Source: Anaerolineaceae bacterium
Lineage (GTDB): Bacteria; Chloroflexota; Anaerolineae; Aggregatilineales; Phototrophicaceae
Direction of reading: 5' to 3'
DNA length: 64,000 nt
Assembly: GCA_002702065.1 (NCBI GenBank)
Contig: NZXX01000009.1
Location: forward strand, 1-64,000
Notes under the pieces: model-generated
Seen by the model: the letters and a program-made list of their open reading frames with translations, nothing else
Databases searched by the model: none
What the model was told of the DNA's origin: nothing
Part shown: positions 7,844 through 16,298 of the stretch, one piece after another
Position numbering within the stretch: the stretch's first letter is position 1
How the letters are laid out: every line of letters starts with the position of its first letter
Program-made: the position numbers and the translations under genes

Positions 7844-8371
7844 ATGGCAATACTTCCTATCATCCAGCCCGATAACCCGATTCTCCGTAAAAAAGCCCAT
7901 AAGGTTCAGACATTCGACGACAAGTTTCAGACACTGGTCGATGACATGATCGAAACACTGATCGACGCGCCGGGTGTTGGCCTGGCCGCGCCCCAGGTCG
8001 CCGTCAGCCAGCGCCTGATCATTGTGCGCCTGCCGGACGACGAAGAAAGCCAGCAGGAATTTGGCGAAGAAGCGGGCAAACTCTATGTCGTTGCCAACCC
8101 GGAGATTGTCAAAGCCAGCAAGGACATGGTCGAGGGCGTCGAAGCCTGCCTGTCGATTCCCGGTTATTTCGGCAAGGTCGACCGCCATGAAAAAATTACC
8201 ATCAAGGGTCTGGACCGCGAAGGCAAGCCTATTCGCATCAAAGCACAGGACTGGCAAGCGCGTGTGTTCCAGCACGAAATCGACCATCTCGACGGCAGAT
8301 TGTATATCGACATTGCCAGCGAAGTCTGGCGCGGTGAACCTCAGGAGGATGAGGAAACGGAGGTGAGCTGA
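7844..8371 (+). CDS. def: Peptide deformylase
   Basis: This metal-dependent enzyme removes the formyl group from nascent proteins at the ribosome. In the 175 residues all three catalytic motifs are visible: GVGLAAPQ (44-51), EACLS (100-104) and HEIDH (144-148). Cys102 and the two histidines would bind the metal and Glu145 act as base. Motif II has Ala in place of the usual Gly (EGCLS), a minor variant. It carries a strong upstream promoter, and its TGA overlaps the ATG of the next gene by one base, suggesting translational coupling. Confidence 0.95.
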   Translation: MAILPIIQPDNPILRKKAHKVQTFDDKFQTLVDDMIETLIDAPGVGLAAPQVAVSQRLIIVRLPDDEESQQEFGEEAGKLYVVANPEIVKASKDMVEGVEACLSIPGYFGKVDRHEKITIKGLDREGKPIRIKAQDWQARVFQHEIDHLDGRLYIDIASEVWRGEPQEDEETEVS

Positions 8372-8871
8372 TGCGCCGATGGATCGGCAACGCCGCACTG
8401 GCCCTGACCTGGGTGATCGTGTTTTATATTCTGCTGATTGCGACCGAACTGGTGCTGGTCCCCTGGGATACGGCCATCACTCGCCCCGAAACAGGCACGT
8501 GGCAGCGCACCCTCAACGACTTTTTCGAAGTCGCACCGGGCAGTTACAGCGTTGCGGTCGTGCTCATCGCGGGCACTGTGCTGCTGGCATACCGGGCGCT
8601 GCGCAATGACCCGGAGGCCGGTCTTCGGCTGGCAGTGCTTAACCTGGTCTTTCTGCTGGTGCTGGTGGTGACTTTTTTCACAGCAGCGTTGATCAACAAC
8701 AACATCCTGTTTCCCTACCCACCTGTGCTGTATGATCCCACATATCGCGGCTTTCACCGGTCGATTCTGCCGGGGACGGCCATCATGCTGGTCTGTGCCG
8801 GCTGGCTGATTATTCAGCGAAGGGTGGCACACCCCACACATACACCGAACCGGTTGCGCCAAAAAGGTTGA
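8371..8871 (+). CDS. Four-helix membrane protein of unknown function
   Basis: The 166-residue product has four hydrophobic segments: ALTWVIVFYILLIATELVLV near the N-terminus, SVAVVLIAGTVLLAYRAL, LNLVFLLVLVVTFFTAALI and AIMLVCAGWLIIQRR. I do not recognise the family. It is translationally coupled to def (TGATG overlap). Its last 62 bp overlap, tail to tail, the end of the WD40 lipoprotein gene on the other strand, so its C-terminal codons are read on both strands. Confidence 0.75.
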   Translation: MRRWIGNAALALTWVIVFYILLIATELVLVPWDTAITRPETGTWQRTLNDFFEVAPGSYSVAVVLIAGTVLLAYRALRNDPEAGLRLAVLNLVFLLVLVVTFFTAALINNNILFPYPPVLYDPTYRGFHRSILPGTAIMLVCAGWLIIQRRVAHPTHTPNRLRQKG

Positions 8872-10012
8872 TCAACAACCCATCTTCCGTCCAGTTCACC
8901 GCATAAACAAAATTGCTGCGCGTATCCAGATTGGCGCGGTTCACGGAGCTCTCGGTGATTGTCGTCATATTCCACAACGACACATCACCGCCCAGTTCCG
9001 ATGTGAGCAGCAGGTCCCCATCGGGCGAAAAGGTTGCGGACAGGCGATCCTGACCCACATCAGGCAGCCGCGCCACCGAGGCGCCGTCCTGCACCTGCCA
9101 GACCTGCATATCCGGTGTCTCGCCACCATTAACCAGATAGGTGCCATCCGGCGAAAAGAGCATGATCTCGGTGGCGCCTTCTCCCGTTGGCAGCGTATGC
9201 TGGAGCGCGGCATCCGGCAACGTCCACAGCCGAATATCCTGCCGCGTCCCCACCGCCAGCAGCGAGTCATCCGGTGCGAACGCCAGTGCTAGCGCAGGCA
9301 GCCCATTCGCAATCGACGCGACTTCCGTCTGGGCACGCCAGTCCCACACACGGACTTCGCCGGAAGGGTCCGCCGTTGCCAGCCAATCGCCATTATCGGA
9401 AAAAACCAGCCGGGATACAGCCTGATCGTGGGCCTGAAATGTGGCTAATGCCTGCCGCTCCATAGGGTCCCAGACCTTGACCATACCCGCACTGTTGCCC
9501 AGCGCCAACCAGCCAGCCTCCGCGTCATAATCTACCACCCCGGTATACTGGTCGATACCGTCAAACGTGTTGGTAGTGCCGCCGGTTTCCGCATCATAAA
9601 TATCCACCAGGCCGCTTACTTCGACCGTGTAAGCCTCGGTTTTGTCTGCCGAAAAGAACACCCGCGTTGCGTCTTCCTGCCGCCCAGTGCTGAACACCGT
9701 TTCGCCGGTGACCAGATCCCAGACAATCAACTGCTGGTTATCCAACCCGGCCAGGCGGGTCCCATCCGGGGACAGCGCATGATCAAAAATGGTGCTGGGC
9801 GCAACGGGGTTATCGAGCCGTCCCAGCAGCGCAATATTCGGGACCGTTTCCAGTGTGATCGGCTCGGCAGGCTGAATCCATGCTGCTGGTGGCAGAGTCG
9901 GCAGCTCACGCGGCTGGTCGAGGATAGATGGTCTGTTTACAGATTCCGGTGCGCAGGCAGCAGCCACCCACAGCAACAACAGCATGGCGCGTTTAAGCAT
10001 CAGGGCCAGCAC
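8810..10012 (-). CDS. WD40-repeat lipoprotein
   Basis: The 400-residue product starts with a hydrophobic signal ending VAAACAPE, a plausible lipobox with Cys as the lipidated residue. The rest is a seven-bladed-type propeller with recurring units such as HALSPDGTRLAGLDNQQLIVWDL, VWDPMERQALATFQAHDQAV and VRVWDWRAQ, each with an SPDG/SDNG turn and a WD-like end. It is the second gene of an operon: its start overlaps the kinase stop by 20 bp. It is probably an outward-facing partner or accessory of the kinase. The propeller call is firm, the role inferred. Confidence 0.85.
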   Translation of the reverse strand: MLALMLKRAMLLLLWVAAACAPESVNRPSILDQPRELPTLPPAAWIQPAEPITLETVPNIALLGRLDNPVAPSTIFDHALSPDGTRLAGLDNQQLIVWDLVTGETVFSTGRQEDATRVFFSADKTEAYTVEVSGLVDIYDAETGGTTNTFDGIDQYTGVVDYDAEAGWLALGNSAGMVKVWDPMERQALATFQAHDQAVSRLVFSDNGDWLATADPSGEVRVWDWRAQTEVASIANGLPALALAFAPDDSLLAVGTRQDIRLWTLPDAALQHTLPTGEGATEIMLFSPDGTYLVNGGETPDMQVWQVQDGASVARLPDVGQDRLSATFSPDGDLLLTSELGGDVSLWNMTTITESSVNRANLDTRSNFVYAVNWTEDGLLINLFGATGSVYVWGVPPFAE

Positions 10013-12050
10013 CTTCGTGGATGTCCATCACCGCAGCCAGAATACCAAACGTCTCGATCTGCTCCAGGCTGCACTCATTCTCAAACGGATCAACCCGGCC
10101 ATTACCGTCAAAGTCAGTCCCGCCCATCAGCACATCCAGACTATCCGTAAACTGTTCCAGCTGCGCTTCGATGGATGCCACGTCCTCGGCGGCCAGCAGT
10201 GCCGGCGTGATACCTGTGACTTCATCCATGAACAGCCGGGCATTGATCACGCATACCCGCATCAATTCCGCTTCATTCTGTACATCCACCGAGACCCCCG
10301 GCGCACTGACAGCCGAATCAAGCTGTGCTTCAATCAATGCCAGGAAATGTTCCACACCCAGTTTGGTTGGGCTGGGGTTTTCGCCCCGGTCATTACCGTT
10401 ATAATCTTCTTCCGTACCCTGCAAAATATTAATCGTATGTTCCGTATGCAGCCGTATCCCGGCGGTATTCGATGACCCTGCTGCGAGGTTGCCATGCTGC
10501 CGGGCCAGACGACCTTCGGCCAATGCGCCATCCACAAGGCTGTTCCCATCTTCTGTTACCGATAGAATTGCCGTCAGGGCATTCGACAGTTCCAGCGGAT
10601 ACCTGCCGTTAAACAGCACGTCCCCGGCGGGCACATCCTCTATGGCTACTTCGCTGGTGATAGCGACCTCGTTGTACAAGCCAGGCAGGAAGCGTCCTTC
10701 ACTATCGGTATAGGTCAGCGTGCCATTGCCGATGGCGTTGATGGGCAAAATACCAGCGTTCAGCACATCATCAGTAGACGAATTTTTTAACCAGACGACA
10801 TAGCTCTCGCCCGGCGCTGTGGGGGGCAGTTCATCAGCACGCACATTCAGCGTATCGCCCACCGCATTGGCGGTACTGAACGTCACTGTGCCCAACGAGG
10901 GTTCGACCATCACCGTTGGTACAACCGCCGCCCGTGTGGGTGGGTCCGTTGCGGCTGCCGTCGGGTTGCCGCTGACCGCCGCGGGATTATTCTGATTGAC
11001 GGAGAAAATAACGAGCGCAACAATCGCAATCACGACCAAAGCGACAATGGTCAGGCCGCCCAGAATCAGCAACGTGTTATTGGTGCCAGATGTCGTCGGC
11101 ATCGTCTGGGTGGTACGCTCGCGCCCGGATTGCGTGGTGGGCGATAACTGGATGGTGTTCGACGCGTCATTGGCAACCGATGTATTCGATGGATCGAATG
11201 TCGCATATTGGGTAGCCGTCCCACCAATTGCTCGGCTGAAATCCTCTACAAATTCGGTCGCCCTTGCATACCGGTCCGCAGGGTTTTTTGCCAGTACGCG
11301 CAGCATCACATTTTCCAGCGCCACAGGCAGATCATGTTTCACTTCCGTGATGTGCGGGACAGGATCGGTGACATGCTTCATCATCACTTGCAGGGGGGTG
11401 TCTGCCGCGTAGGGCTGTTTGCCGGTGATCATTTCGTAGACCACCACACCCAGCGCATAAATATCGGATGCAGGCCCAACAGTCCCGCCCTGCGCCTGTT
11501 CCGGGGCCATGTATGCCGGGGTGCCCACCAGTCCGCCGGTGGCTGTCAGCCGCGAATCGCTGACGAGCAGTTTGGCGATGCCAAAATCCCCCAGCAGCGT
11601 ATAGCCTTCGCTATTGAGCAAAATGTTATCCGGCTTGACATCGCGGTGAATAATGCCCTGCCGGTGCGCGTAATCCAGCGCCGACGCGATCTCACGCAGA
11701 TAGGTTTCGACAGTCTTTAAGGGCATCGGCCCGTTGTCGATTTTATCGCCAAGCGAACCGCCTTCGAGGTAAGCCACCGCCAGATAGAGGATGTCGCCCT
11801 GCGTACCATAATCATAAACGGGCAAAATATGCGGGTGCTGAAGGCGGGCAATGGTGCGTGCCTCCAACCGGAACCGCTCGACAAATTCCGTATCCTGGCC
11901 GGGATGCGGGGGCAGGACCTTAATCGCCACGTAGCGGTCGATTTCTTCGTGGTAACCTTTATAAACGGTCGCCATCCCACCCCGACCGAGCAACTCGATA
12001 ATTTTGTATTTGCCGCCGAGTGTCTGGCCGATCAACGAAGAAGAACTCAC
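9993..12050 (-). CDS. Membrane Ser/Thr protein kinase with extracytoplasmic domain
   Basis: This is a Hanks-type kinase of 685 residues. The kinase domain (about 14-275) shows GRGGMATVYKG, the VAIKVLPP lysine, IIHRDVKPDN, DFGIAK and YMAPEQ. A linker leads to one membrane helix (about 325-350), then an extracytoplasmic domain with features like the C-terminal domain of RskA-type anti-sigma factors (GESYVVWLKN, GRFLPGLYNEVAIT) and a terminal DFDGNGRVDPFE loop resembling an EF-hand/dockerin calcium site. PASTA repeats are absent. The start is GTG with AGAGG upstream; a TATAAT at 12107-12112 (minus strand) may be its -10. Confidence 0.9.
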   Translation of the reverse strand: MSSSSLIGQTLGGKYKIIELLGRGGMATVYKGYHEEIDRYVAIKVLPPHPGQDTEFVERFRLEARTIARLQHPHILPVYDYGTQGDILYLAVAYLEGGSLGDKIDNGPMPLKTVETYLREIASALDYAHRQGIIHRDVKPDNILLNSEGYTLLGDFGIAKLLVSDSRLTATGGLVGTPAYMAPEQAQGGTVGPASDIYALGVVVYEMITGKQPYAADTPLQVMMKHVTDPVPHITEVKHDLPVALENVMLRVLAKNPADRYARATEFVEDFSRAIGGTATQYATFDPSNTSVANDASNTIQLSPTTQSGRERTTQTMPTTSGTNNTLLILGGLTIVALVVIAIVALVIFSVNQNNPAAVSGNPTAAATDPPTRAAVVPTVMVEPSLGTVTFSTANAVGDTLNVRADELPPTAPGESYVVWLKNSSTDDVLNAGILPINAIGNGTLTYTDSEGRFLPGLYNEVAITSEVAIEDVPAGDVLFNGRYPLELSNALTAILSVTEDGNSLVDGALAEGRLARQHGNLAAGSSNTAGIRLHTEHTINILQGTEEDYNGNDRGENPSPTKLGVEHFLALIEAQLDSAVSAPGVSVDVQNEAELMRVCVINARLFMDEVTGITPALLAAEDVASIEAQLEQFTDSLDVLMGGTDFDGNGRVDPFENECSLEQIETFGILAAVMDIHEGAGPDA

Positions 12051-12173
12051 GCCCGCACCTCTTTGCCTCTAGCTGGTTAAGCCAATAGCTGAGTAAAGTA
12101 ATTCACATTATATCGGAGGTCGGCATGCTGTGCCGATAATCCTCAGCAAGTTTTCAGGCTTTTCATGCAGCAA

Positions 12174-12208
12174 TAAAAAGCTGCTTTGGTCTGGTGACCG
12201 CAGCAGCT
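12174..12208 (-). terminator. Terminator after rsgA
   Basis: On the minus strand AGCTGCT pairs with AGCAGCT, enclosing a second stem GGTC/GACC, and is followed by TTTTATT. It sits 62 bases past the rsgA stop and ahead of the kinase operon promoter region. Confidence 0.78.
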
Positions 12209-12270
12209 CGTTAAATCAGATGTTCGAGCATGATAACTGCTCCCGTTATAAAAGCGAATTCCGTTCCAGA

Positions 12271-13218
12271 TCAGGAGTAGGCGTAAGCGGCCTCCAGTTC
12301 ATCCCGCAGTTGTAAATAGCTCCGGTAACGATCCTGGCTGATCTTGCCATCATCAACGGCCTGCCGCACCGCGCATCCCGGCTCATTTACATGGGCACAA
12401 TCTCCAAAACGGCATTGTTCCACATACGGCGCGATCTCCACAAAATAGGCATCCAGCTCTTCCGGTTCCACATCCCACAGGTTGAGCGTACGAATACCGG
12501 GGGTATCGGCGATGTAGCCGCCGGATTCCAGCTTGATGAGCGCACTATCGCGGGTGGTATGCAGCCCTTCGTCACGCGAACCAACCGATTTGACCGAACG
12601 CGCCAGCCCCGGCTGAATAGCATTCAGCAGGCTGGTTTTGCCCACGCCGGATGGTCCGGTAAAAACGGAAATATGGCCGGAAAGCCTTTCGCGCAGCGCA
12701 TCCACGCCAATTCCTTCGAGCGCACAGGTGTACAGAATGGGGTATCCGAGCTGTTCGTACACGGCAAAACGTGCCCGTACCTGGCTGGGATCTTCGAGGT
12801 CGATTTTGTTGACCACCAGCACCAGTTCTTCAATCCCTGATATTTCCCCGGCAACGAGAAAACGATCCAGCACCTTGAAGTTGGGCAGTGGGCTGGCCGC
12901 CGCAAACACAAACAACGCCTGATCAGCATTGGCAATGATCACCTGTTCGCGTTCCGCTTGACCGGCCCCGCGATTGCCTTCGGTGCGGGCCGCACGCGAC
13001 AGGGCGCTGGTGCGTTCTGCCACCTCTTCGATGATGCCCGTTTCCTCATCCACAACCTGAATCGTCACCCGGTCGCCGACCGCCGCAATGTCGGACGACT
13101 GGGCCTCCTCCATAAGTTTGCCACGTAAACGACAGACATATATCTTTCCGTTGTTCACCTCCACCCAGAAAAAACCACTCTGGTCTTTGACCACAAGCCC
13201 GTTCAAAATTTCACTCAA
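12271..13218 (-). CDS. rsgA: Ribosome small-subunit-dependent GTPase RsgA
   Basis: RsgA is a circularly permuted GTPase that checks late maturation of the 30S subunit. The 315 residues have an N-terminal OB-fold, then G4 VVNKIDL ahead of G1 GPSGVGKTSLLN and G3 DTPGI, confirming the permutation. The C-terminal zinc site is the CxxxxCxHxxxxxC arrangement in QCRFGDCAHVNEPGCAV. The start is TTG at 13218 with AGGAG spaced 9 bases upstream. It is transcribed divergently from the DsbA-like gene and ends before a clear terminator. Confidence 0.96.
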   Translation of the reverse strand: MSEILNGLVVKDQSGFFWVEVNNGKIYVCRLRGKLMEEAQSSDIAAVGDRVTIQVVDEETGIIEEVAERTSALSRAARTEGNRGAGQAEREQVIIANADQALFVFAAASPLPNFKVLDRFLVAGEISGIEELVLVVNKIDLEDPSQVRARFAVYEQLGYPILYTCALEGIGVDALRERLSGHISVFTGPSGVGKTSLLNAIQPGLARSVKSVGSRDEGLHTTRDSALIKLESGGYIADTPGIRTLNLWDVEPEELDAYFVEIAPYVEQCRFGDCAHVNEPGCAVRQAVDDGKISQDRYRSYLQLRDELEAAYAYS

Positions 13219-13390
13219 AGGCAGTCTCCTGTTACTCGCCGACGATTGCGCAAGCCGCGCAGATTAATGGTATATGATTATCGCCAGTTGAACAAACCTG
13301 AATTAAGTAATATCCACAGCGCTGACCCTATCCTATGATAAGCTTGTGTATATAAGAGCACTTGTAGCGAAGGCTAAAGAATCGGTGAGC

Positions 13391-14281
13391 ATGAACCAGG
13401 AACAAATTCCCGTAAAAGACACCACGGGCAATGACCCAGAACAAACTGAAGATGTGTATATCGCAGATCCTCAGACCCGCGCCCGCGATACACAGGATGA
13501 GTTATCACCCGTCATTGTAGTGGCACGCACCACCTTCAACTACATTTTGATTGCTGTTGTTTTCCTCATCCTCGGCATTTTTATCGGCGGGTTTTCCGCT
13601 TTTAAAATTGAGCGTGAACGACGCAGCTGGATCAACGAGGCCATCGCCGACGCCATCGCGGAACAGGATTTCGCGGGGATCATCGCGGCGGCACAGCCAC
13701 CCGACCTCGAAAACCCGGACAGCCGTTTCGAAATATCGGCGACCAGTGATCATGTACTCGGTCCTGACGATGCGCCAATTGTTATGATCGAGTTTGGTGA
13801 TTTCAACTGCGGCTTCTGTGGCCGCTTCCACAGCGAAACCTTCCCCCGCCTGATCGAAAACTACGGCGACCAGATACAGTTCATTTATCGTGACTATCCC
13901 ATCCTGGCGGAATCGTCACTCACCGCTGCGCTGGCGGCACGCTGCGCGGGTGAACAGGGCGAGTTCTGGCCGTATCATGACCTGTTATTCGAGAATCAAA
14001 GCAGCTTCAACCAGACTGGTGGCTTTGCGTCGCTGGCCGAGCAGGCTGGGTTGGATGTCGATGCGTTTAACACCTGTGTCGAAGAACAACGATTCCTCAG
14101 CAGTGTCCTGACCGAGTATCAGGAAGGGCAGTCGCTGGGCATTCGGGGGACTCCGGCCTTTTTCATCAATGGTCGCCCGATCAGTGGTGCCCAGCCCTAT
14201 GATGTCTTCGCCGAAGTCATCGAGGAAGAACTCGCCGCTGCCGAGAACATGAACACGCCAGAGGATAGCAGCATCAGCTAA
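13391..14281 (+). CDS. Membrane-anchored DsbA-like thiol oxidoreductase
   Basis: The 296-residue product has a charged cytoplasmic N-terminus, one membrane helix (about 47-70; ILIAVVFLILGIFIGG) and an extracytoplasmic thioredoxin-fold domain with the active site CGFC (Cys140 and Cys143) in EFGDFNCGFCGRFH. The cis-proline loop appears as IRGTPAFFING. The layout matches the DsbA/BdbD family, involved in disulfide formation or thiol exchange outside the membrane. ATG 13391 is chosen because it gives a normal N-terminus; a GTG 45 bp upstream is possible but has no clear ribosome-binding site. Convergent with the LAGLIDADG gene. Confidence 0.88.
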   Translation: MNQEQIPVKDTTGNDPEQTEDVYIADPQTRARDTQDELSPVIVVARTTFNYILIAVVFLILGIFIGGFSAFKIERERRSWINEAIADAIAEQDFAGIIAAAQPPDLENPDSRFEISATSDHVLGPDDAPIVMIEFGDFNCGFCGRFHSETFPRLIENYGDQIQFIYRDYPILAESSLTAALAARCAGEQGEFWPYHDLLFENQSSFNQTGGFASLAEQAGLDVDAFNTCVEEQRFLSSVLTEYQEGQSLGIRGTPAFFINGRPISGAQPYDVFAEVIEEELAAAENMNTPEDSSIS

Positions 14282-14288
14282 ATCAGGC

Positions 14289-15350
14289 TCATTCGTCAAG
14301 CTGCTGCCACGTTCGCCCCAGCTTGATATCCATGATGGTATAGTGGCTAACTTCATAATTGGCTGCAATAACGCTTGGTCGTTCACCTTTTTGCAGCCGA
14401 TTTTTGATTTCGATCACCTGCTGTGCAGTCAGTTTGGACTGGTTATTTTTCTCGCCTCGCTGATCCGGCATTTTGAAGGATGCCAACGCCCGGTCGATCT
14501 GGCCTTGACGCCGTTGCCCCATCAGTGGATGAAGTCTGCTCATATAGTCCGCGGCCCGTTTTCCACGAAGCAGCACCTGAAATGATGGTTTATGATTCGG
14601 GTTGGTACGCTGCCAGCGGTGATACTTCACGCCAAACAGATCCGCCACACGCGCGATCACATCTTCATCGGTCATGGAGACCTGTATTCCAGGTCGGTTA
14701 GGCGCTGAAGGTGGTCCCGGTAAAAATGAACCTTCCCCTTCGAGCAATCCAGCCAGCCAATAAAGCGCCTTATCAGTGGGCGCTGTATCAGGCACTATTT
14801 GGATTGGATGAACATCGACTGGTGCCAAGCACACATCGTCAACTGAAACATGCGACCATGTTTTGCCGCTTCGAATAGCCCAGATTGCATAATGGGTAAC
14901 GCTATAATCTTTAGCAATTGATTTTGCAGTTTCGCCCCGGGCTAAACGTCGTTTTATTTGACGTACTTGTAACTCGTCTAGTTTGGCACTCTCGTTATTC
15001 GAACCAACATGGTTAGGCACATAACGATAACCGGCTAAAACAGACTGAATTTGCTCACGGCGACGCGTACCCATCAACGGTTGAAGCATCTCCATAAGAA
15101 AATAGGCGCTTGCACCTTTTGACTGAGTCAACCAGGTTGTACTCCAGTTCGACTGACGGGGTGATATTTCGATGAGGCCTACGCCAAAAATATCCGCGAC
15201 TTGCTGTACAACATCCACATCACTCATGACTAAGCGGATGATCGGTTGCGGGCCATTGCGCTGATTGGGACGGGTTAAAATAAAAGAGGCTTCACCTTCC
15301 AGCAACCCTGCCAGCCAGTGAAACCTGCTTTCGTTGAGATTCATCATCAT
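14289..15350 (-). CDS. Duplicated LAGLIDADG-HTH protein beside tRNA genes
   Basis: The 353-residue product is built from two copies of one unit. Each has a LAGLIDADG-type motif (WLAGLLEGE at 12-20 and 198-206), a domain ending LMG-x-RR-x-x-QI, then a helix-turn-helix (about 124-167, KSIAKDYSVTHYAIWAIRSG; and 305-350, SVIAANYEVSHYTIMDIKLG). The acidic residue ending each motif (Glu20, Glu206) is where LAGLIDADG nucleases bind metal. This suggests a freestanding homing-endonuclease-like or DNA-binding protein. It starts 18 bp after tRNA-Met on the same strand with no terminator between. Cleavage activity is unproven; a regulator that lost cleavage is possible. Confidence 0.8.
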   Translation of the reverse strand: MMMNLNESRFHWLAGLLEGEASFILTRPNQRNGPQPIIRLVMSDVDVVQQVADIFGVGLIEISPRQSNWSTTWLTQSKGASAYFLMEMLQPLMGTRRREQIQSVLAGYRYVPNHVGSNNESAKLDELQVRQIKRRLARGETAKSIAKDYSVTHYAIWAIRSGKTWSHVSVDDVCLAPVDVHPIQIVPDTAPTDKALYWLAGLLEGEGSFLPGPPSAPNRPGIQVSMTDEDVIARVADLFGVKYHRWQRTNPNHKPSFQVLLRGKRAADYMSRLHPLMGQRRQGQIDRALASFKMPDQRGEKNNQSKLTAQQVIEIKNRLQKGERPSVIAANYEVSHYTIMDIKLGRTWQQLDE

Positions 15351-15368
15351 TTGTTTGTGCAGAGAATG

Positions 15369-15440
15369 TGGGACTGCCTGGACTCGAACCAGGAACCAAT
15401 CAGTTATGAGCCGACAGCTCTGCCATTGAGCTACAGTCCC
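15369..15440 (-). tRNA. tRNA-Met (CAT anticodon)
   Basis: A 72-nt cloverleaf with acceptor GGGACTG/CAGTCCC, D arm GCTC/GAGC with a short loop, anticodon stem GTCGG/CTGAT and loop CTCATAA, and T arm CCTGG-TTCGAGT-CCAGG. Anticodon CAT. The paired first position and the non-GGG/CCC anticodon stem argue against initiator tRNA; elongator Met is preferred over lysidine-modified Ile. The 3' CCA is not encoded. Confidence 0.93.
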
Positions 15441-15448
15441 TTAGAAGA

Positions 15449-15519
15449 AGCGGGTAATGGGATTCGAACCCATGCCAGGACCTTGGAAGGGTCATGTGCT
15501 ACCACTACACCATACCCGC
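15449..15519 (-). tRNA. tRNA-Gly (TCC anticodon)
   Basis: A 71-nt cloverleaf with acceptor GCGGGTA/TACCCGC, anticodon loop CTTCCAA giving TCC, and T arm ATGGG-TTCGAAT-CCCAT. The outermost anticodon-stem pair (T:C) is mismatched. CCA is not encoded. It lies 8 bases from tRNA-Met and 18 from tRNA-Pro. Confidence 0.94.
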
Positions 15520-15537
15520 ATGTGACTATGTAGCTTG

Positions 15538-15611
15538 TCGGGGTGCCCGGATTCGAACCGGGGACCTCTCGGACCCAAACCGAGCACGCTGCCAGGCTGC
15601 GCTACACCCCG
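15538..15611 (-). tRNA. tRNA-Pro (TGG anticodon)
   Basis: A 74-nt cloverleaf with acceptor CGGGGTG/CACCCCG, anticodon stem CTCGG/CCGAG with loop TTTGGGT giving TGG, and T arm CCCGG-TTCGAAT-CCGGG. CCA is not encoded. It begins 8 bases after the stop codon of the HTH/LAGLIDADG-like gene. Confidence 0.95.
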
Positions 15612-15619
15612 AAAATGTA

Positions 15620-16258
15620 TTACCACTGCAATTTGACGTAATCCATCCAGGCCTGCAATCTGGCCCTCAGATAGGTATCCGATGTTCGGATAGTGAATAC
15701 GCCATACTTTGAACGAAACTGCCGACCGCTGAGGGCTCCGCTGTTGGACTTTCGGATTGTCTTAATGCCATCCGGTTCAATGTCCAGCAAAGCAGCCCAA
15801 TATGCTTTTAACGCCGTCTCATCATGATCGACATGGCACTGGAGCAAAAATTCCAGCTTGCGATCCGCCAATTCATTGATCCAGCGATACGCAAGGCTGA
15901 TCATCTGTGCATCCGAATTTACAAACGAAATCATATTTCTGCTTCGCTTGTAGCCCTCGGCCATATAGAGCACGACAAAATCCCTGAAAGACAGGTCTTC
16001 CAGCAGCGCGGGTGCTTCGTTCCATCCTTGCTGGTAAGCTGCATCGCGCAAAGCGGCAAATTTTGCCTGCATCGCCTGCGTGCCTTTACGCTGCGCATCA
16101 CTCTGCCGGTCTGTCCGGGGGATCGGTACATCCTTGATCCAGTAGTAAACCGTTGACTTCGGCAGGCTTAAACACTCGACAATTTCATCCAGTGTCAGCC
16201 CTTTATCGGTGCGCAGCGCAATAGCCTTGATTCGCAAATGATCATGCTTTCGCGCCAT
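15620..16258 (-). CDS. HTH plus LAGLIDADG-like protein upstream of the tRNA cluster
   Basis: The 212-residue product has an N-terminal helix-turn-helix (LTLDEIVECLSLPKSTVYYW) and a C-terminal domain whose helix FRDFVVLYMAEGYKRSRN and following FVNSDAQMISLAYRW strand-helix resemble single-motif LAGLIDADG-type domains, with Glu in MAEG as the candidate metal ligand. An in-frame ATG 21 bp upstream (16279) is also possible; neither start has a clear ribosome-binding site. It lies between the NYN gene and tRNA-Pro on the same strand, with gaps of 40 and 8 bp. The nuclease assignment is an inference from the motif and location; a plain DNA-binding protein is the main alternative. Confidence 0.62.
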   Translation of the reverse strand: MARKHDHLRIKAIALRTDKGLTLDEIVECLSLPKSTVYYWIKDVPIPRTDRQSDAQRKGTQAMQAKFAALRDAAYQQGWNEAPALLEDLSFRDFVVLYMAEGYKRSRNMISFVNSDAQMISLAYRWINELADRKLEFLLQCHVDHDETALKAYWAALLDIEPDGIKTIRKSNSGALSGRQFRSKYGVFTIRTSDTYLRARLQAWMDYVKLQW

Positions 16259-16298
16259 ATGTTGGGAGTATAGCACCATTCAGGGAAAGCGTAAACGG

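Noticed and set aside
15369..15440. Initiator tRNA-fMet
   Set aside because: The acceptor end is base-paired at position 1 and the anticodon stem lacks the three G:C pairs of initiator tRNA.
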